Positions 35,582 to 43,391 of a DNA stretch of 64,000 nucleotides are shown one piece after another. The notes beneath the pieces are model-generated. The model saw only the letters and a list, made by a program, of their open reading frames with translations, had not been told where the DNA came from and made no database searches. Where the stretch lies: assembly GCA_000237975.1 (NCBI GenBank), contig CP003179.1:2386270-2450269 (forward strand), written 5' to 3'. The DNA is from Sulfobacillus acidophilus DSM 10332. GTDB taxonomy: Bacteria; Bacillota; Sulfobacillia; Sulfobacillales; Sulfobacillaceae. How positions within the stretch are numbered: position 1 is the stretch's first letter; the number at the start of each line of letters is the position of its first letter. The translations under genes and the position numbers were made by a program.

Positions 35582-36768
35582 GAAAGCTCATCCCTCGTCT
35601 CAAAGGTCCCCCGGCGCACCGGCCGGCCCTCGTGGACCATGAGCCGCCCGCCTGCGACGACGGATAGAATGCGGGTCCCGTCGGTCATGACCCAATCGGC
35701 CCGTGCTCCCGGGCCCAAGAAACCGACATCCGGCAAACGCAGCATGGACGCCGCATGCCGGGTTACCGGGCCCAGCGCTTCCGACCATTCCCAACCCAAG
35801 TCCTGATGAAGACCCCGAACAGCTTGCCAGAGAGTCAGCGGAGACCCCACCCCCATTTTGATTAGCTGACCCCGATCATTAAAGAGCGGCGCCGAGCCCC
35901 CCGCGTCGCTACTAAACGTAACATGCGACCACAAAACGCCCGCGTCGCGAACCAGTTGGGCCGCCGCCACCGGCCCTACAGCCGTCGGATCGTCCGGCTC
36001 CGGCATAATCCCTGTGGTGATGTCGAGAAGTCCCCCTTGCCGCCCCCAAGCCACCGCATCGTCCAAAAGCTCTCGATGCCGATTGACGTGGGTCGGCACA
36101 ATCGTTTCCATCGGCACGTCAGCCGACTCGATCACGGCTCGTAAAGGCTGGAGACGACGTGGCCCGTCGCCGATATGGCAATGGAGCACCCCCGCCTTCC
36201 CGCCCAGTAAGCCGCCCACTCGGGCCTCCCCGGCTAATTGAGCCAATTCCCGATCGCTTGGATGGCTCCCCCGATGGTCCGATACGGCAATTTCCCCGAC
36301 GCCGATGACCCGATCAATCAAAATCAAATCATTACGAGCGGAATCGGTGATCGTCCGGGTCGGCACTTGATAGGCCCCCGTGAAAATCCACGCGTTGATC
36401 CCCTCAATGGTGAGCGCCCGCGCTTTCGCCAACAACCCCTGGACCGAGCGGGTCGTCCCATCCGTGCCCAAAAGCCCCACCACGGTGGTAATCCCTGCCT
36501 GTGTGAGCTGACTCAGGGTCAATTCGGGCGTGCGGTATTGCGGACCGCCTTCGCCCCCGCCGCCGGCAATATGTACATGGCCATCAATAAACCCGGGGAA
36601 AATGAAAAGACCCCGGGCGTCAATGACCGGACCGTCGGCCCACGAAGGCCACGCCAGGTCGGCTCCCATAGCCACAATGCGATCGCCGACGGCCAAAATG
36701 TCCCCGACACCCGCAAATTCCGGGGTGTAAAGCGTTCCCGACTTGAATAAGATCGCCGATACGGTCAC
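35578..36768 (-). CDS. iadA: Isoaspartyl dipeptidase (beta-aspartyl-peptidase)
   Basis: 396 residues, amidohydrolase fold. PGFIDGHVHIAGGGGEGG carries the HxH metal site and the GGGGEGG loop that is specific to IadA; VGEIAVSDHRGSHP, HCHIGDGPRRL and TFSSDAGGS (catalytic Asp) follow. The enzyme cleaves isoaspartyl dipeptides formed by protein ageing. GTG 36768 overlaps the end of the Gln-rich gene (GTGA). Zinc binding normally also uses a carboxylated Lys, which I could not place with certainty. Confidence 0.92.
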   Translation of the reverse strand: MTVSAILFKSGTLYTPEFAGVGDILAVGDRIVAMGADLAWPSWADGPVIDARGLFIFPGFIDGHVHIAGGGGEGGPQYRTPELTLSQLTQAGITTVVGLLGTDGTTRSVQGLLAKARALTIEGINAWIFTGAYQVPTRTITDSARNDLILIDRVIGVGEIAVSDHRGSHPSDRELAQLAGEARVGGLLGGKAGVLHCHIGDGPRRLQPLRAVIESADVPMETIVPTHVNRHRELLDDAVAWGRQGGLLDITTGIMPEPDDPTAVGPVAAAQLVRDAGVLWSHVTFSSDAGGSAPLFNDRGQLIKMGVGSPLTLWQAVRGLHQDLGWEWSEALGPVTRHAASMLRLPDVGFLGPGARADWVMTDGTRILSVVAGGRLMVHEGRPVRRGTFETRDELS

Positions 36769-37523
36769 TGACTATTTCCACTGCCCTTCTCGCCTTGACC
36801 TAATACCAGTTCAATCTTCTTGGCGATTTCCTGACTTTGTTGGATGACACTCCGGAGTTTCTTCAAATTCGCTTCCAACTCCTGACTCAACTCATATTGC
36901 GCTTGCGTCAGAACCTGCGCCACCGTCTCCGCCGAGGTTTGGTTAACCGCCAGCGATCCGGTGTTCTGGCTCTGACTCCGGTTTTGATTCTGACTCGGGT
37001 TCTGACTTTGGGTTTGGTTTTGCCCCCCGGTCTGGCCGCGTTGGAGGATTTGACGCACCTTTCGCGGGAGTGACGATCCGCCGTTCCCGCCACTGTCGGA
37101 CGACCCGTCGGCGGAAGAACCCGAGGCCCTTTGGATTTCTTGGCGAATCATTTGTTGTAATTGTTGCCGCGTCAGCCCCCCGCTTGATCCGGAACCGGAC
37201 GAGCCGCCGCCGTTGGCTTGGGATTGAGACTGGCCGTCGTTTTGGTTTTGGCCGTTTTGATTCAACGCTTGCCGAATCATCTCTTGCAATTGTTGCCGCG
37301 TCAGGCCGGACGTGTTGTTGCCGCCCGTTTGTCCCGCCCCCCCGGTATTCGCCGTATTGTTCGTGTCGGTCACCTGATTCGCGTTTTGGGCCTGTTGCTG
37401 CAATAGCTGAATTTCTTGTCGGATGAGATCGCGGAGCGACGTCTGGTCTGATGCGCTCCCGGAGTTATTGCCGCGACGTTTGACTTGCGCTTTTTGGCTT
37501 TGACCCTGGCTATTGTTAGCCAT
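36765..37523 (-). CDS. Gln/Asn/Gly/Ser-rich repeat protein of unknown function
   Basis: 252 residues; ATG 37523 lies 7 bases after AGGAGG. Three copies of a short amphipathic unit (SLRDLIRQEIQLLQQQ, LTRQQLQEMIRQALNQ, LTRQQLQQMIRQEIQ) are separated by linkers of Asn, Gln, Gly and Ser. The C-terminal 65 residues (ETVAQVLTQAQYELSQELEA, NLKKLRSVIQQSQEIAKKIE) form a helix or coiled coil. No signal peptide or membrane segment. Low-complexity linkers plus helices suggest a self-associating structural protein, for example of a spore coat, but this is inference. Translationally coupled to iadA. Confidence 0.75.
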   Translation of the reverse strand: MANNSQGQSQKAQVKRRGNNSGSASDQTSLRDLIRQEIQLLQQQAQNANQVTDTNNTANTGGAGQTGGNNTSGLTRQQLQEMIRQALNQNGQNQNDGQSQSQANGGGSSGSGSSGGLTRQQLQQMIRQEIQRASGSSADGSSDSGGNGGSSLPRKVRQILQRGQTGGQNQTQSQNPSQNQNRSQSQNTGSLAVNQTSAETVAQVLTQAQYELSQELEANLKKLRSVIQQSQEIAKKIELVLGQGEKGSGNSQ

Positions 37524-37641
37524 ACCCAAGCCTCCTTTGCCTCCCTGGCTGGTGAAGTTTGGGAGTAGTATGACCGACCGATGGCGAATTTATCAGAAAG
37601 TCGGGGTGTCGTTCCGGAAAGGGCGCACCCGCACCGTCTTA

Positions 37642-38664
37642 TTAACTGGTAGCTGCCTGAATGTCGTGGAGCGCCTGGCTAAGCGTCGCGACCGGATAGA
37701 TTTTCATCGGGTAACCCATGCGCGACGCCATGGCTTTGGCTTTCGGATAGTTGGCCACCGGACAGAGGAAAATGCGTGCCCCGGCCCGATATACGGTAAC
37801 CACCTTTTGAGCTACTCCGCCAATCGGCTCGACTTGGCCGTTCGGCAAAATCTCCCCCGTCCCTGCGACCACCTGGTGATGCGCAATGTCCCGCCCGGTA
37901 ATTTGATCGTAGATTTCCAGGGCAAACATCATCCCCGCGCTCGGACCGCCGATGTTGTTGGCTTTAATGGTTACCGGACGCGGTACCACCGGCTTTTGTA
38001 AGGCCGTAATGGCGACGCCGATGGCCGGCGCCGGATCGAGCGCGATGTGGGTGGTTCTGACCCGCACCACCCGCAAAACCCCATGGCGCCGGACCGTAAT
38101 CGAGACCCACTGACCCACCTTATAGTGCTGCTCCATGATCGCGCGCACTTGATTCGGCGAAGTCACCGGATAGGGCCCGATTTGCACGATTAGGTCGCCC
38201 TGTAGAATCTTATTGAGGGCGGTTCCCGTCTTTAACACGCCCGTCACTAACGCCCCCGGCACGGTCACAATTTTGGCCGGCAAGCCTGCCAGCCGTTCTC
38301 CGGCAACCTCCGCCGCCCATTGGCTTTGCTGCATCATATTTAAATTGAGTTGCACATACTGGTTCATGTTGAGGCCCCCGAGGGCTTGCTGAATCGGCAA
38401 AAATTCCACCGTCGGGTTAAAGTGGTTGACCAAATATTGGAATTCGCTGGCCGGTCCGAGATCCACCGCGACCATGAGCAGCTTACCCGGCCCGGGCGGA
38501 TGCCCCCCTTTGACATGGACCATCTCCGCCAAGTTACCGGTAATCCCGGGAGAAATCATGACATACCCGCTGGGAATAAACCGCAACACCTCGACAATAA
38601 TCGCCGCCAATGCGACAATCCACAAAAAACTGGCCCATCCACGCCGTTTCTTTTGCACTCTCAT
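37642..38664 (-). CDS. ylbL: YlbL-type membrane-anchored PDZ/Lon-like protease
   Basis: 340 residues from ATG 38664. One N-terminal membrane helix (FLWIVALAAIIVEVLRFI), a PDZ domain around GTALNKILQGDLIVQIGPYPV, then an S16 (Lon-like) domain with the nucleophile Ser in NIGGPSAGMMFALEIYD and the Lys in GGVAQKVVTVYRAG. B. subtilis YlbL is a site-2-like regulatory/cell-division-checkpoint protease. The start overlaps the patatin gene stop (ATGA). Order ylbK-ylbL is as in Bacillus. Confidence 0.92.
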   Translation of the reverse strand: MRVQKKRRGWASFLWIVALAAIIVEVLRFIPSGYVMISPGITGNLAEMVHVKGGHPPGPGKLLMVAVDLGPASEFQYLVNHFNPTVEFLPIQQALGGLNMNQYVQLNLNMMQQSQWAAEVAGERLAGLPAKIVTVPGALVTGVLKTGTALNKILQGDLIVQIGPYPVTSPNQVRAIMEQHYKVGQWVSITVRRHGVLRVVRVRTTHIALDPAPAIGVAITALQKPVVPRPVTIKANNIGGPSAGMMFALEIYDQITGRDIAHHQVVAGTGEILPNGQVEPIGGVAQKVVTVYRAGARIFLCPVANYPKAKAMASRMGYPMKIYPVATLSQALHDIQAATS

Positions 38665-39428
38665 TCCTCCAATAAAGCCAGGATTTCCGGCAGGTGCGCT
38701 TGGCATGCGGCTTCCCCCGCCTGGATATAGTCTTCCACATGGGTAAACTCGGCATCCCGTACCGCTTGCAAGGCCGGTTCAATCACAACGTCCGCCTTCG
38801 TCGGCTGATACCGCCGTAACTCGCGCGCCATGATATCGAAGGTTTGAAATAAGATATCAAAGACTGAGCGGACTGTCGGCGAAAGATCGACGCCGACATC
38901 GACCGCCACGACCACGCCGTCCGCTAAACTTTCCGCCAAGGACACCGGAACCCTTCGCAAGACGCCGCCGTCAACCAAAATCCGCCCGTCTTTCACGTAG
39001 GGGCTGAACATGCCGGGAATGGAGGTGGTGGCCCGTACCCCTTCGGCCACCGAACCCGAGTCGATCACCACTTCTTCGCCTTTTTCGATATCCACCGCCA
39101 CCACTTTTAGCGGCGGCCGACAATCCTCGAAATGTAACCCCCGGGTTAACAGGTTCATCATCCCTAACAGTTTTTGACCCCGCACCAACCCCATTTTCGA
39201 CAACGAAAAATCAATCCAGTGACTGCGGCGGACGCCTTGGGCCAAATCTTCAATCATGTGACCGGCATACCCTGTGCAATAGAGCGCGCCAATGAGTCCA
39301 CCCATGCTCGAACCCGCGATACCCAAAATGGGAATGTGATGCTGCTCGAGCACCTTGATGACCCCAATATGGGCAAACCCGCGCGCGCCGCCGGAGGATA
39401 GCGCCAGGGTAACCCCTTTTTTTGCCAC
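38661..39428 (-). CDS. ylbK: Patatin-like phospholipase (YlbK type)
   Basis: 255 residues from GTG 39428, preceded by GGAGGGAAGCTT. TLALSSGGARGFAHIG is the oxyanion loop, GIAGSSMGGLIGALY holds the nucleophile Ser (GxSxG) and VDGGVLRRVPV the catalytic Asp. It is an intracellular serine lipase/acyl hydrolase of the RssA/NTE kind. It lies between ylbL and a ylbJ-like gene, as in Bacillus. The natural substrate is unknown. Confidence 0.9.
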   Translation of the reverse strand: MAKKGVTLALSSGGARGFAHIGVIKVLEQHHIPILGIAGSSMGGLIGALYCTGYAGHMIEDLAQGVRRSHWIDFSLSKMGLVRGQKLLGMMNLLTRGLHFEDCRPPLKVVAVDIEKGEEVVIDSGSVAEGVRATTSIPGMFSPYVKDGRILVDGGVLRRVPVSLAESLADGVVVAVDVGVDLSPTVRSVFDILFQTFDIMARELRRYQPTKADVVIEPALQAVRDAEFTHVEDYIQAGEAACQAHLPEILALLEE

Positions 39429-39523
39429 AAGCTTCCCTCCTCTGCTGTCTATCATAACCATTTTTGGAAGAGGGTTCGGGATATTCCCGACAAGCCCCCC
39501 ATATGGTAAACGGGGGGAAGACG

Positions 39524-40291
39524 ATGGACACCCTACGCATCTTCAGCCGGATTGCGGCCGTCATACCCGGGCCAAACGTCGCGAGCCTACTCTTGGCGCT
39601 CCGCCAATCCCTGACGGCGGGAATCGGACTATGGTGGGAGCATTGGGTGCCGGTCTTATTTCCCGGCTATCTTTTGGCGAAATCCTTGAGTCAAGTGTTT
39701 CGCCGCCATCCGGCCCTTTGGATGCTGTGGGGCTTTTTGACCGCTCCGACCATCCCGGCCATGGTTTTGCTGGATCGCCGGCCCCATCCCGACTGGTCGA
39801 GCGTTCGTCCTATTTTATTGTGGAGCAACCTCTTTAATCCGCTGATGTTTCCCCGTCCGGAAGAAGGATTGTGGCTCGACGGATTTTTGTTGGTGGCGGC
39901 CGCTCTGCTCGTCCCGTGGCCGAAGTCCCCGTCCCCGCCGGCAGAGCCCGGTTGGATGGCCCGTCGTTGGATTTTGGATGCCATGAACTGGATGACGGTG
40001 TTCGGGGCCGCCGTCGTTGTCGGCCAGACGTTCGTGACGGCCTTTCCCTCACCCGTCAACGCCTGGTTCGATCCGTGGACCGCCCATTGGCTCGTCCCCC
40101 ATTTGCACTGGACAGGGATTTTCTGGCTGGCTTGGGGCGGCGGCTGGGTGCTCGGCGTGCCCGTATGGTGGCGGATCCGGCTCCAATATGGGGCTCAACC
40201 GGCCGCCCAATTTGCCGGACTACGGGTGCTACAGGCCGGCATCGCTACGATCCTGTGGTACGTTGGCGGGCCCCTTCTAAAACTTTTTTAA
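39524..40291 (+). CDS. YlbJ-like integral membrane protein, short form
   Basis: 255 residues from ATG 39524 behind GGGGGGAAG. The opening LRQSLTAGIGLWWEHWVPVL followed by FPGYLLAKSL matches the LxLWWxxVxPALxPFF segment that begins YlbJ, a sporulation membrane protein with nucleoside-recognition-like domains; B. subtilis YlbJ is ~408 residues. About six membrane segments remain. Its place between ylbK and coaD supports the assignment, but here it is shorter and inverted relative to its neighbours. The 3' end overlaps the convergent coiled-coil gene by 47 bases. Confidence 0.6.
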   Translation: MDTLRIFSRIAAVIPGPNVASLLLALRQSLTAGIGLWWEHWVPVLFPGYLLAKSLSQVFRRHPALWMLWGFLTAPTIPAMVLLDRRPHPDWSSVRPILLWSNLFNPLMFPRPEEGLWLDGFLLVAAALLVPWPKSPSPPAEPGWMARRWILDAMNWMTVFGAAVVVGQTFVTAFPSPVNAWFDPWTAHWLVPHLHWTGIFWLAWGGGWVLGVPVWWRIRLQYGAQPAAQFAGLRVLQAGIATILWYVGGPLLKLF

Positions 40292-40718
40292 GTTGTGCAC
40301 GATTGTCGGCCACCGTGCGGCCGATATCTTGGAGTTCTTGGACCAGACCGCCCAAAATTTCGTCGGCATACTCAAGAGCCCCTTGCCGAAGGTCATGCGC
40401 TTTGACCTCGGCCTCGTGCAGAATTTGCCGGGCACGGGCTTCGGCCTCGCGAACACGCTCCCCGGGATCAAGGTCCGGTTCCGTCGGAAGCGATCCCCCC
40501 GGGGTCTCGTCCGCTGTCCTCCGGTCATCCAAAACCCAATTCGCCTGCCGAAAATCCTGGGCCAGGGCGTGGTGCAACTGGTCGACCAAGGTGCCGAGCG
40601 CCTCTTCGTCGACCAAAACGTGCCGAGACCACGGCACCCGTCGGCCTTGCCGCATCAATTCTTCGAGCCGCTCTAAAAGAGCCTTGACCTCGGCCAAAAT
40701 CAATTCCGTGTCGGCCAC
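40245..40718 (-). CDS. Coiled-coil protein of unknown function beside coaD
   Basis: 157 residues; GTG 40718 with AAAGGAGTGTGAGACG upstream. The C-terminal half (GERVREAEARARQILHEAEV, KAHDLRQGALEYADEILGGL) is a long charged helix like those of DivIVA or ATP-synthase b-type stalks, and the N-terminal half is a second helical hairpin. Genes of this type lie between coaD and ylbJ in several Clostridia. There is no signal or membrane segment. Role unknown. Confidence 0.7.
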   Translation of the reverse strand: MADTELILAEVKALLERLEELMRQGRRVPWSRHVLVDEEALGTLVDQLHHALAQDFRQANWVLDDRRTADETPGGSLPTEPDLDPGERVREAEARARQILHEAEVKAHDLRQGALEYADEILGGLVQELQDIGRTVADNRAQLKKVLEGARQRTTGS

Positions 40719-40733
40719 CGTCTCACACTCCTT

Positions 40734-41222
40734 TTATTGACCGGCCCCAAAATGTTCTTTTAAGGCCAGATTGACCGAAGGTGGCACTAAGGCCGAGACA
40801 TCCGCCCGATAGCTGGCCAGTTCTTTTATCAATGTGGAACTTAAATAGGCATGACTTTCATTCGTCAGCATAAAGATAGTTTCGAGGCCCGGCGAGAGTT
40901 TTTTGTTCATCAGGGCAATCTGAAATTCATAGTCAAAATCCAGTACCGCCCGGAGCCCTCGGATAATAATACGGATCCCGCGTCGTTCGGCATAGGTCAC
41001 CAAGAGTTCATGACTTTCTTCCACGCTCACGTTCGGCAAATGGCTGGTGGCTTCCCGCACTAACCGCACCCGGGTCTCCGGATCAAATACCGGATGTTTG
41101 GCGGCATTGACGAAGACCGTCACCACTAAATGGTCAAAAATGCGACTCGCACGTTCAATCACGTCCAAATGCCCATTATGTAACGGGTCAAACGAACCGG
41201 GGTATAATGCCTGCGTTTTCAT
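40734..41222 (-). CDS. coaD: Phosphopantetheine adenylyltransferase
   Basis: 162 residues. ALYPGSFDPLHNGHLDVIER carries the T/SxxxHxGH nucleotidyl-transferase motif, followed by IIRGLRAVLDFDYEFQIALMN and LSSTLIKELA. It makes dephospho-CoA from 4'-phosphopantetheine, the penultimate CoA step. Its start follows the rsmD stop immediately, the usual rsmD-coaD pair. Confidence 0.96.
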   Translation of the reverse strand: MKTQALYPGSFDPLHNGHLDVIERASRIFDHLVVTVFVNAAKHPVFDPETRVRLVREATSHLPNVSVEESHELLVTYAERRGIRIIIRGLRAVLDFDYEFQIALMNKKLSPGLETIFMLTNESHAYLSSTLIKELASYRADVSALVPPSVNLALKEHFGAGQ

Positions 41223-41774
41223 CTAATCCTGCCTTTCTGCCCAATAGCGCGTGACCGCGGTATCCCCGTACCGGCGCGTCTCACCCCGAAGCAACCCCGG
41301 TACTTCGCCCGGATCGGCTTTAGCCGCGTGTTCGATGACCACCTCGCCGGTGGATCCGATTAACGCGGCCAGGCGGCTTCGTACGATGCCGCTCACGCCT
41401 TGAGCCCAGGGCGGATCGCAGAATACCACGTCAAATCGCTGGTCTTCGTCGGCCCAGAGGTTGACCGCCTGTTCGGCCGTCATCGCCACCAACCGCACCC
41501 GCGGGTCAAAGCCTAGGTGCCGGATATTGTGGCGAATCGCCGCACGGGCCTTTTTGTCGGGTTCCACCACGACGGCCTCCCGTGCTCCCCGAGACACCGC
41601 TTCCAGGGCCATCGCGCCACTTCCGCCGTACAGATCCAAAAACCGGGCGGACTCTATACGGCGCTGCCAAATATTAAATAAAGCCTCGCGAACCCGCTCG
41701 CCGGTCGGCCGGGTACTCATGCCCCGGGGCGCAACCAAACGGTGGCCGGAAGCTTGTCCTCCCACGATCCGCAT
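41223..41774 (-). CDS. rsmD: 16S rRNA (guanine-966-N2)-methyltransferase RsmD
   Basis: 183 residues. RIVGGQASGHRLVAPRG and RPTGERVREALFNIW are the RsmD N-terminal boxes, FLDLYGGSGAMALEAVSRGA binds S-adenosylmethionine and VVFCDPPWAQGV is the catalytic D/NPPY motif. It methylates G966 of 16S rRNA. Start ATG 41774 follows GAGGTGGG. Confidence 0.95.
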   Translation of the reverse strand: MRIVGGQASGHRLVAPRGMSTRPTGERVREALFNIWQRRIESARFLDLYGGSGAMALEAVSRGAREAVVVEPDKKARAAIRHNIRHLGFDPRVRLVAMTAEQAVNLWADEDQRFDVVFCDPPWAQGVSGIVRSRLAALIGSTGEVVIEHAAKADPGEVPGLLRGETRRYGDTAVTRYWAERQD

Positions 41775-41825
41775 CCCGCCCCACCTCCCTCTTATTATCG
41801 CCAGAATCCGGGATGCCGTCTACCG

Positions 41826-42557
41826 TCATCCCGGCGCGCGGAGGAGTTGGGCCAGCGGAACCAATCGATAGCCCTCCGCGCGAAAACTCTCGACCGCCAC
41901 CGTGAGCGCCAATCGCAGCGGGGCGGCGGGCGGCTCGTCGGAAATGGCCAGAATCACGCCCGGGCCGGCATGCGCCAATAGCCCTTCCAACAAATGCCGG
42001 TCTGACGCGGCGGAGGCAATATAATGGCCCGGAGTCCAGAGGACGACATGAAGGCCGAGACGGGCGGCCAGCCGAATCACCCGGGCATCGACGGCGCCAT
42101 AGGGGGGACGCAAAAAATACGGGCGACGGCCGGTCGCTTGACGAATAGCCGCCAGCGAGGCGATCAAGTCCCGCTCGTCTTGCCGGGTGGTATGGGTCGT
42201 CAGGTTAATATAGCCGAACGTCTGACTTTCAACGGTCATGCCGTCCCGCGTGGCTAATCCCCACCAGGTCCGGGGCGGTCCACTGACAAAGAAGGTGACC
42301 GGTACCTTGAGTTGCACAAATAACGGCAACAACCGATCCGGATCGCCTCCCGTTCCGGTATCCACCGTGATGGCCATCCAGGGCCACCGGGGAGAACCTT
42401 GGCGCAATACCCCGATTGATGCCGCCGGCGGCTGACGGCGAGACGGAAAAAACCCGCCGACATTGATCGCGGCCAATAGAAGGGCAAGCCCTATCCGCCA
42501 ACGACTCCGCCAGCTTGCCGGTAACCCGTCGTGGCTCACGAGCGGGTCGTGCCCCAT
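41826..42557 (-). CDS. NodB-like polysaccharide-deacetylase homologue with degraded metal site
   Basis: 243 residues from ATG 42557; one membrane/signal segment (RIGLALLLAAINVGGFF). The NodB fold is recognisable by ITVDTGTGGDPDRLLPLFVQ, VPVTFFVSG and FLRPPYGAVDARV. However, the TFDDG motif reads TVDTG, the H-x3-H metal pair is replaced by a THTTRQ stretch, and the last DxxxW motif is VLWTPGH. So it is probably an inactive or altered relative, as with some spore-linked family members. It overlaps the small upstream gene by 22 bases. Confidence 0.75.
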   Translation of the reverse strand: MGHDPLVSHDGLPASWRSRWRIGLALLLAAINVGGFFPSRRQPPAASIGVLRQGSPRWPWMAITVDTGTGGDPDRLLPLFVQLKVPVTFFVSGPPRTWWGLATRDGMTVESQTFGYINLTTHTTRQDERDLIASLAAIRQATGRRPYFLRPPYGAVDARVIRLAARLGLHVVLWTPGHYIASAASDRHLLEGLLAHAGPGVILAISDEPPAAPLRLALTVAVESFRAEGYRLVPLAQLLRAPG

Positions 42558-42808
42558 AAAATAAACGCCACGCCAAGCCCGATCCAAAAAATTTTAGCCA
42601 CCGGCACGCGGCTTGCCGCCAGCCCGGCAATCCCCAGCAGCATGGTCGTGGTCAATACCAAGGGTCCGGCCATACCCAAAAAACCGTTAATCCGGATGGC
42701 CATATCCAACCGGGCATAGCGCCACATCAAAATGGCCCCGGTCAATTCCATGAGGGCGGAAAGAAAGCGTATGGTAATCATCCCACGCAAAAAAATCTCT
42801 TCTGACAT
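42536..42808 (-). CDS. YqhV-like small membrane protein (DUF2619)
   Basis: 90 residues with three hydrophobic segments: ITIRFLSALMELTGAILMW, LGMAGPLVLTTTMLLGIAGL and VAKIFWIGLGVAFILWG. The RFLSALMELTGAILM start resembles YqhV of Bacillus, a small protein near sporulation genes with no known function. ATG 42808 has GAAGGACGTCG upstream. Overlaps the deacetylase-like gene. Confidence 0.7.
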   Translation of the reverse strand: MSEEIFLRGMITIRFLSALMELTGAILMWRYARLDMAIRINGFLGMAGPLVLTTTMLLGIAGLAASRVPVAKIFWIGLGVAFILWGTTRS

Positions 42809-42827
42809 CGACGTCCTTCTTCCTCAC

Positions 42828-43298
42828 TTATTTCCAGAGCCGCGAGAGGTGCGTCATCGCTTCCAAAAGAACGTAGGTCACACCGGCCGCCATCAAGGGG
42901 CCGACCGGAATCCCGCCCCACACGACGATCCCGATAATGGATCCGACGATAAGGGCTATCATCAACTCGCTCTGTTGGTTTAACATGGTGAGTCCGCGGC
43001 CGTTCAAATGCGTCGCCAGCGCGCCCCCGATCACGGCCAAAATGCCCGGCAAGGTCAAGAAACTCCGCCCAATTTCCTTGAGATTGATTTTTCCGAGCGC
43101 AAACGGCACCAACATGGCCATAGTCAAAAACAAGAGACCGATTTCCACCCCCCGCCGTTCTAAAATGGGATATAAGAACGTGGTGCGGGTAAACCGGATC
43201 ATCAATAAAATGGTCGCCGAAGCCGCCACAAGATTGGACCGGGCCGCGAGTCCCAAGATCAGCAAAATTAGTAGCCCCACGTTTTCGGTGGTAAACAT
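42828..43298 (-). CDS. DUF441 (UPF0756) integral membrane protein
   Basis: 156 residues from ATG 43298 with CAGGAGGGCGTC ahead. Four to five membrane helices (LLILLILGLAARSNLVAASA, GLLFLTMAMLVPFAL, LIVGSIIGIVVWGGIPVGPL). The combination GIPVGPLMAAG near the end is typical of the UPF0756/YtwI family, which has no known role. Codirectional with the YqhV-like gene, 20 bases apart. Confidence 0.8.
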   Translation of the reverse strand: MFTTENVGLLILLILGLAARSNLVAASATILLMIRFTRTTFLYPILERRGVEIGLLFLTMAMLVPFALGKINLKEIGRSFLTLPGILAVIGGALATHLNGRGLTMLNQQSELMIALIVGSIIGIVVWGGIPVGPLMAAGVTYVLLEAMTHLSRLWK

Positions 43299-43345
43299 GA
43301 CGCCCTCCTGTCCCCTGGACGAGGGATATTTATGAGTCGGGACAC

Positions 43346-43376
43346 GAAAAAAGACCGGCTGCCATGGGCAGCCGGC
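43346..43376 (-). terminator. Terminator of the comA-comB operon
   Basis: CCGGCTGCC pairs with GGCAGCCGG (43355-43363 / 43367-43375), loop of three bases, followed on the minus strand by CTTTTTT. Lies 15 bases after the comB stop. Confidence 0.85.
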
Positions 43377-43391
43377 CCCCCTCACCCGCTT

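Noticed and set aside
36906-37500. Repetitive DNA as a tandem-repeat array or CRISPR-like locus
   Set aside because: The repeats are codon repeats of the Gln/Asn-rich protein, irregular in length and within one open frame.
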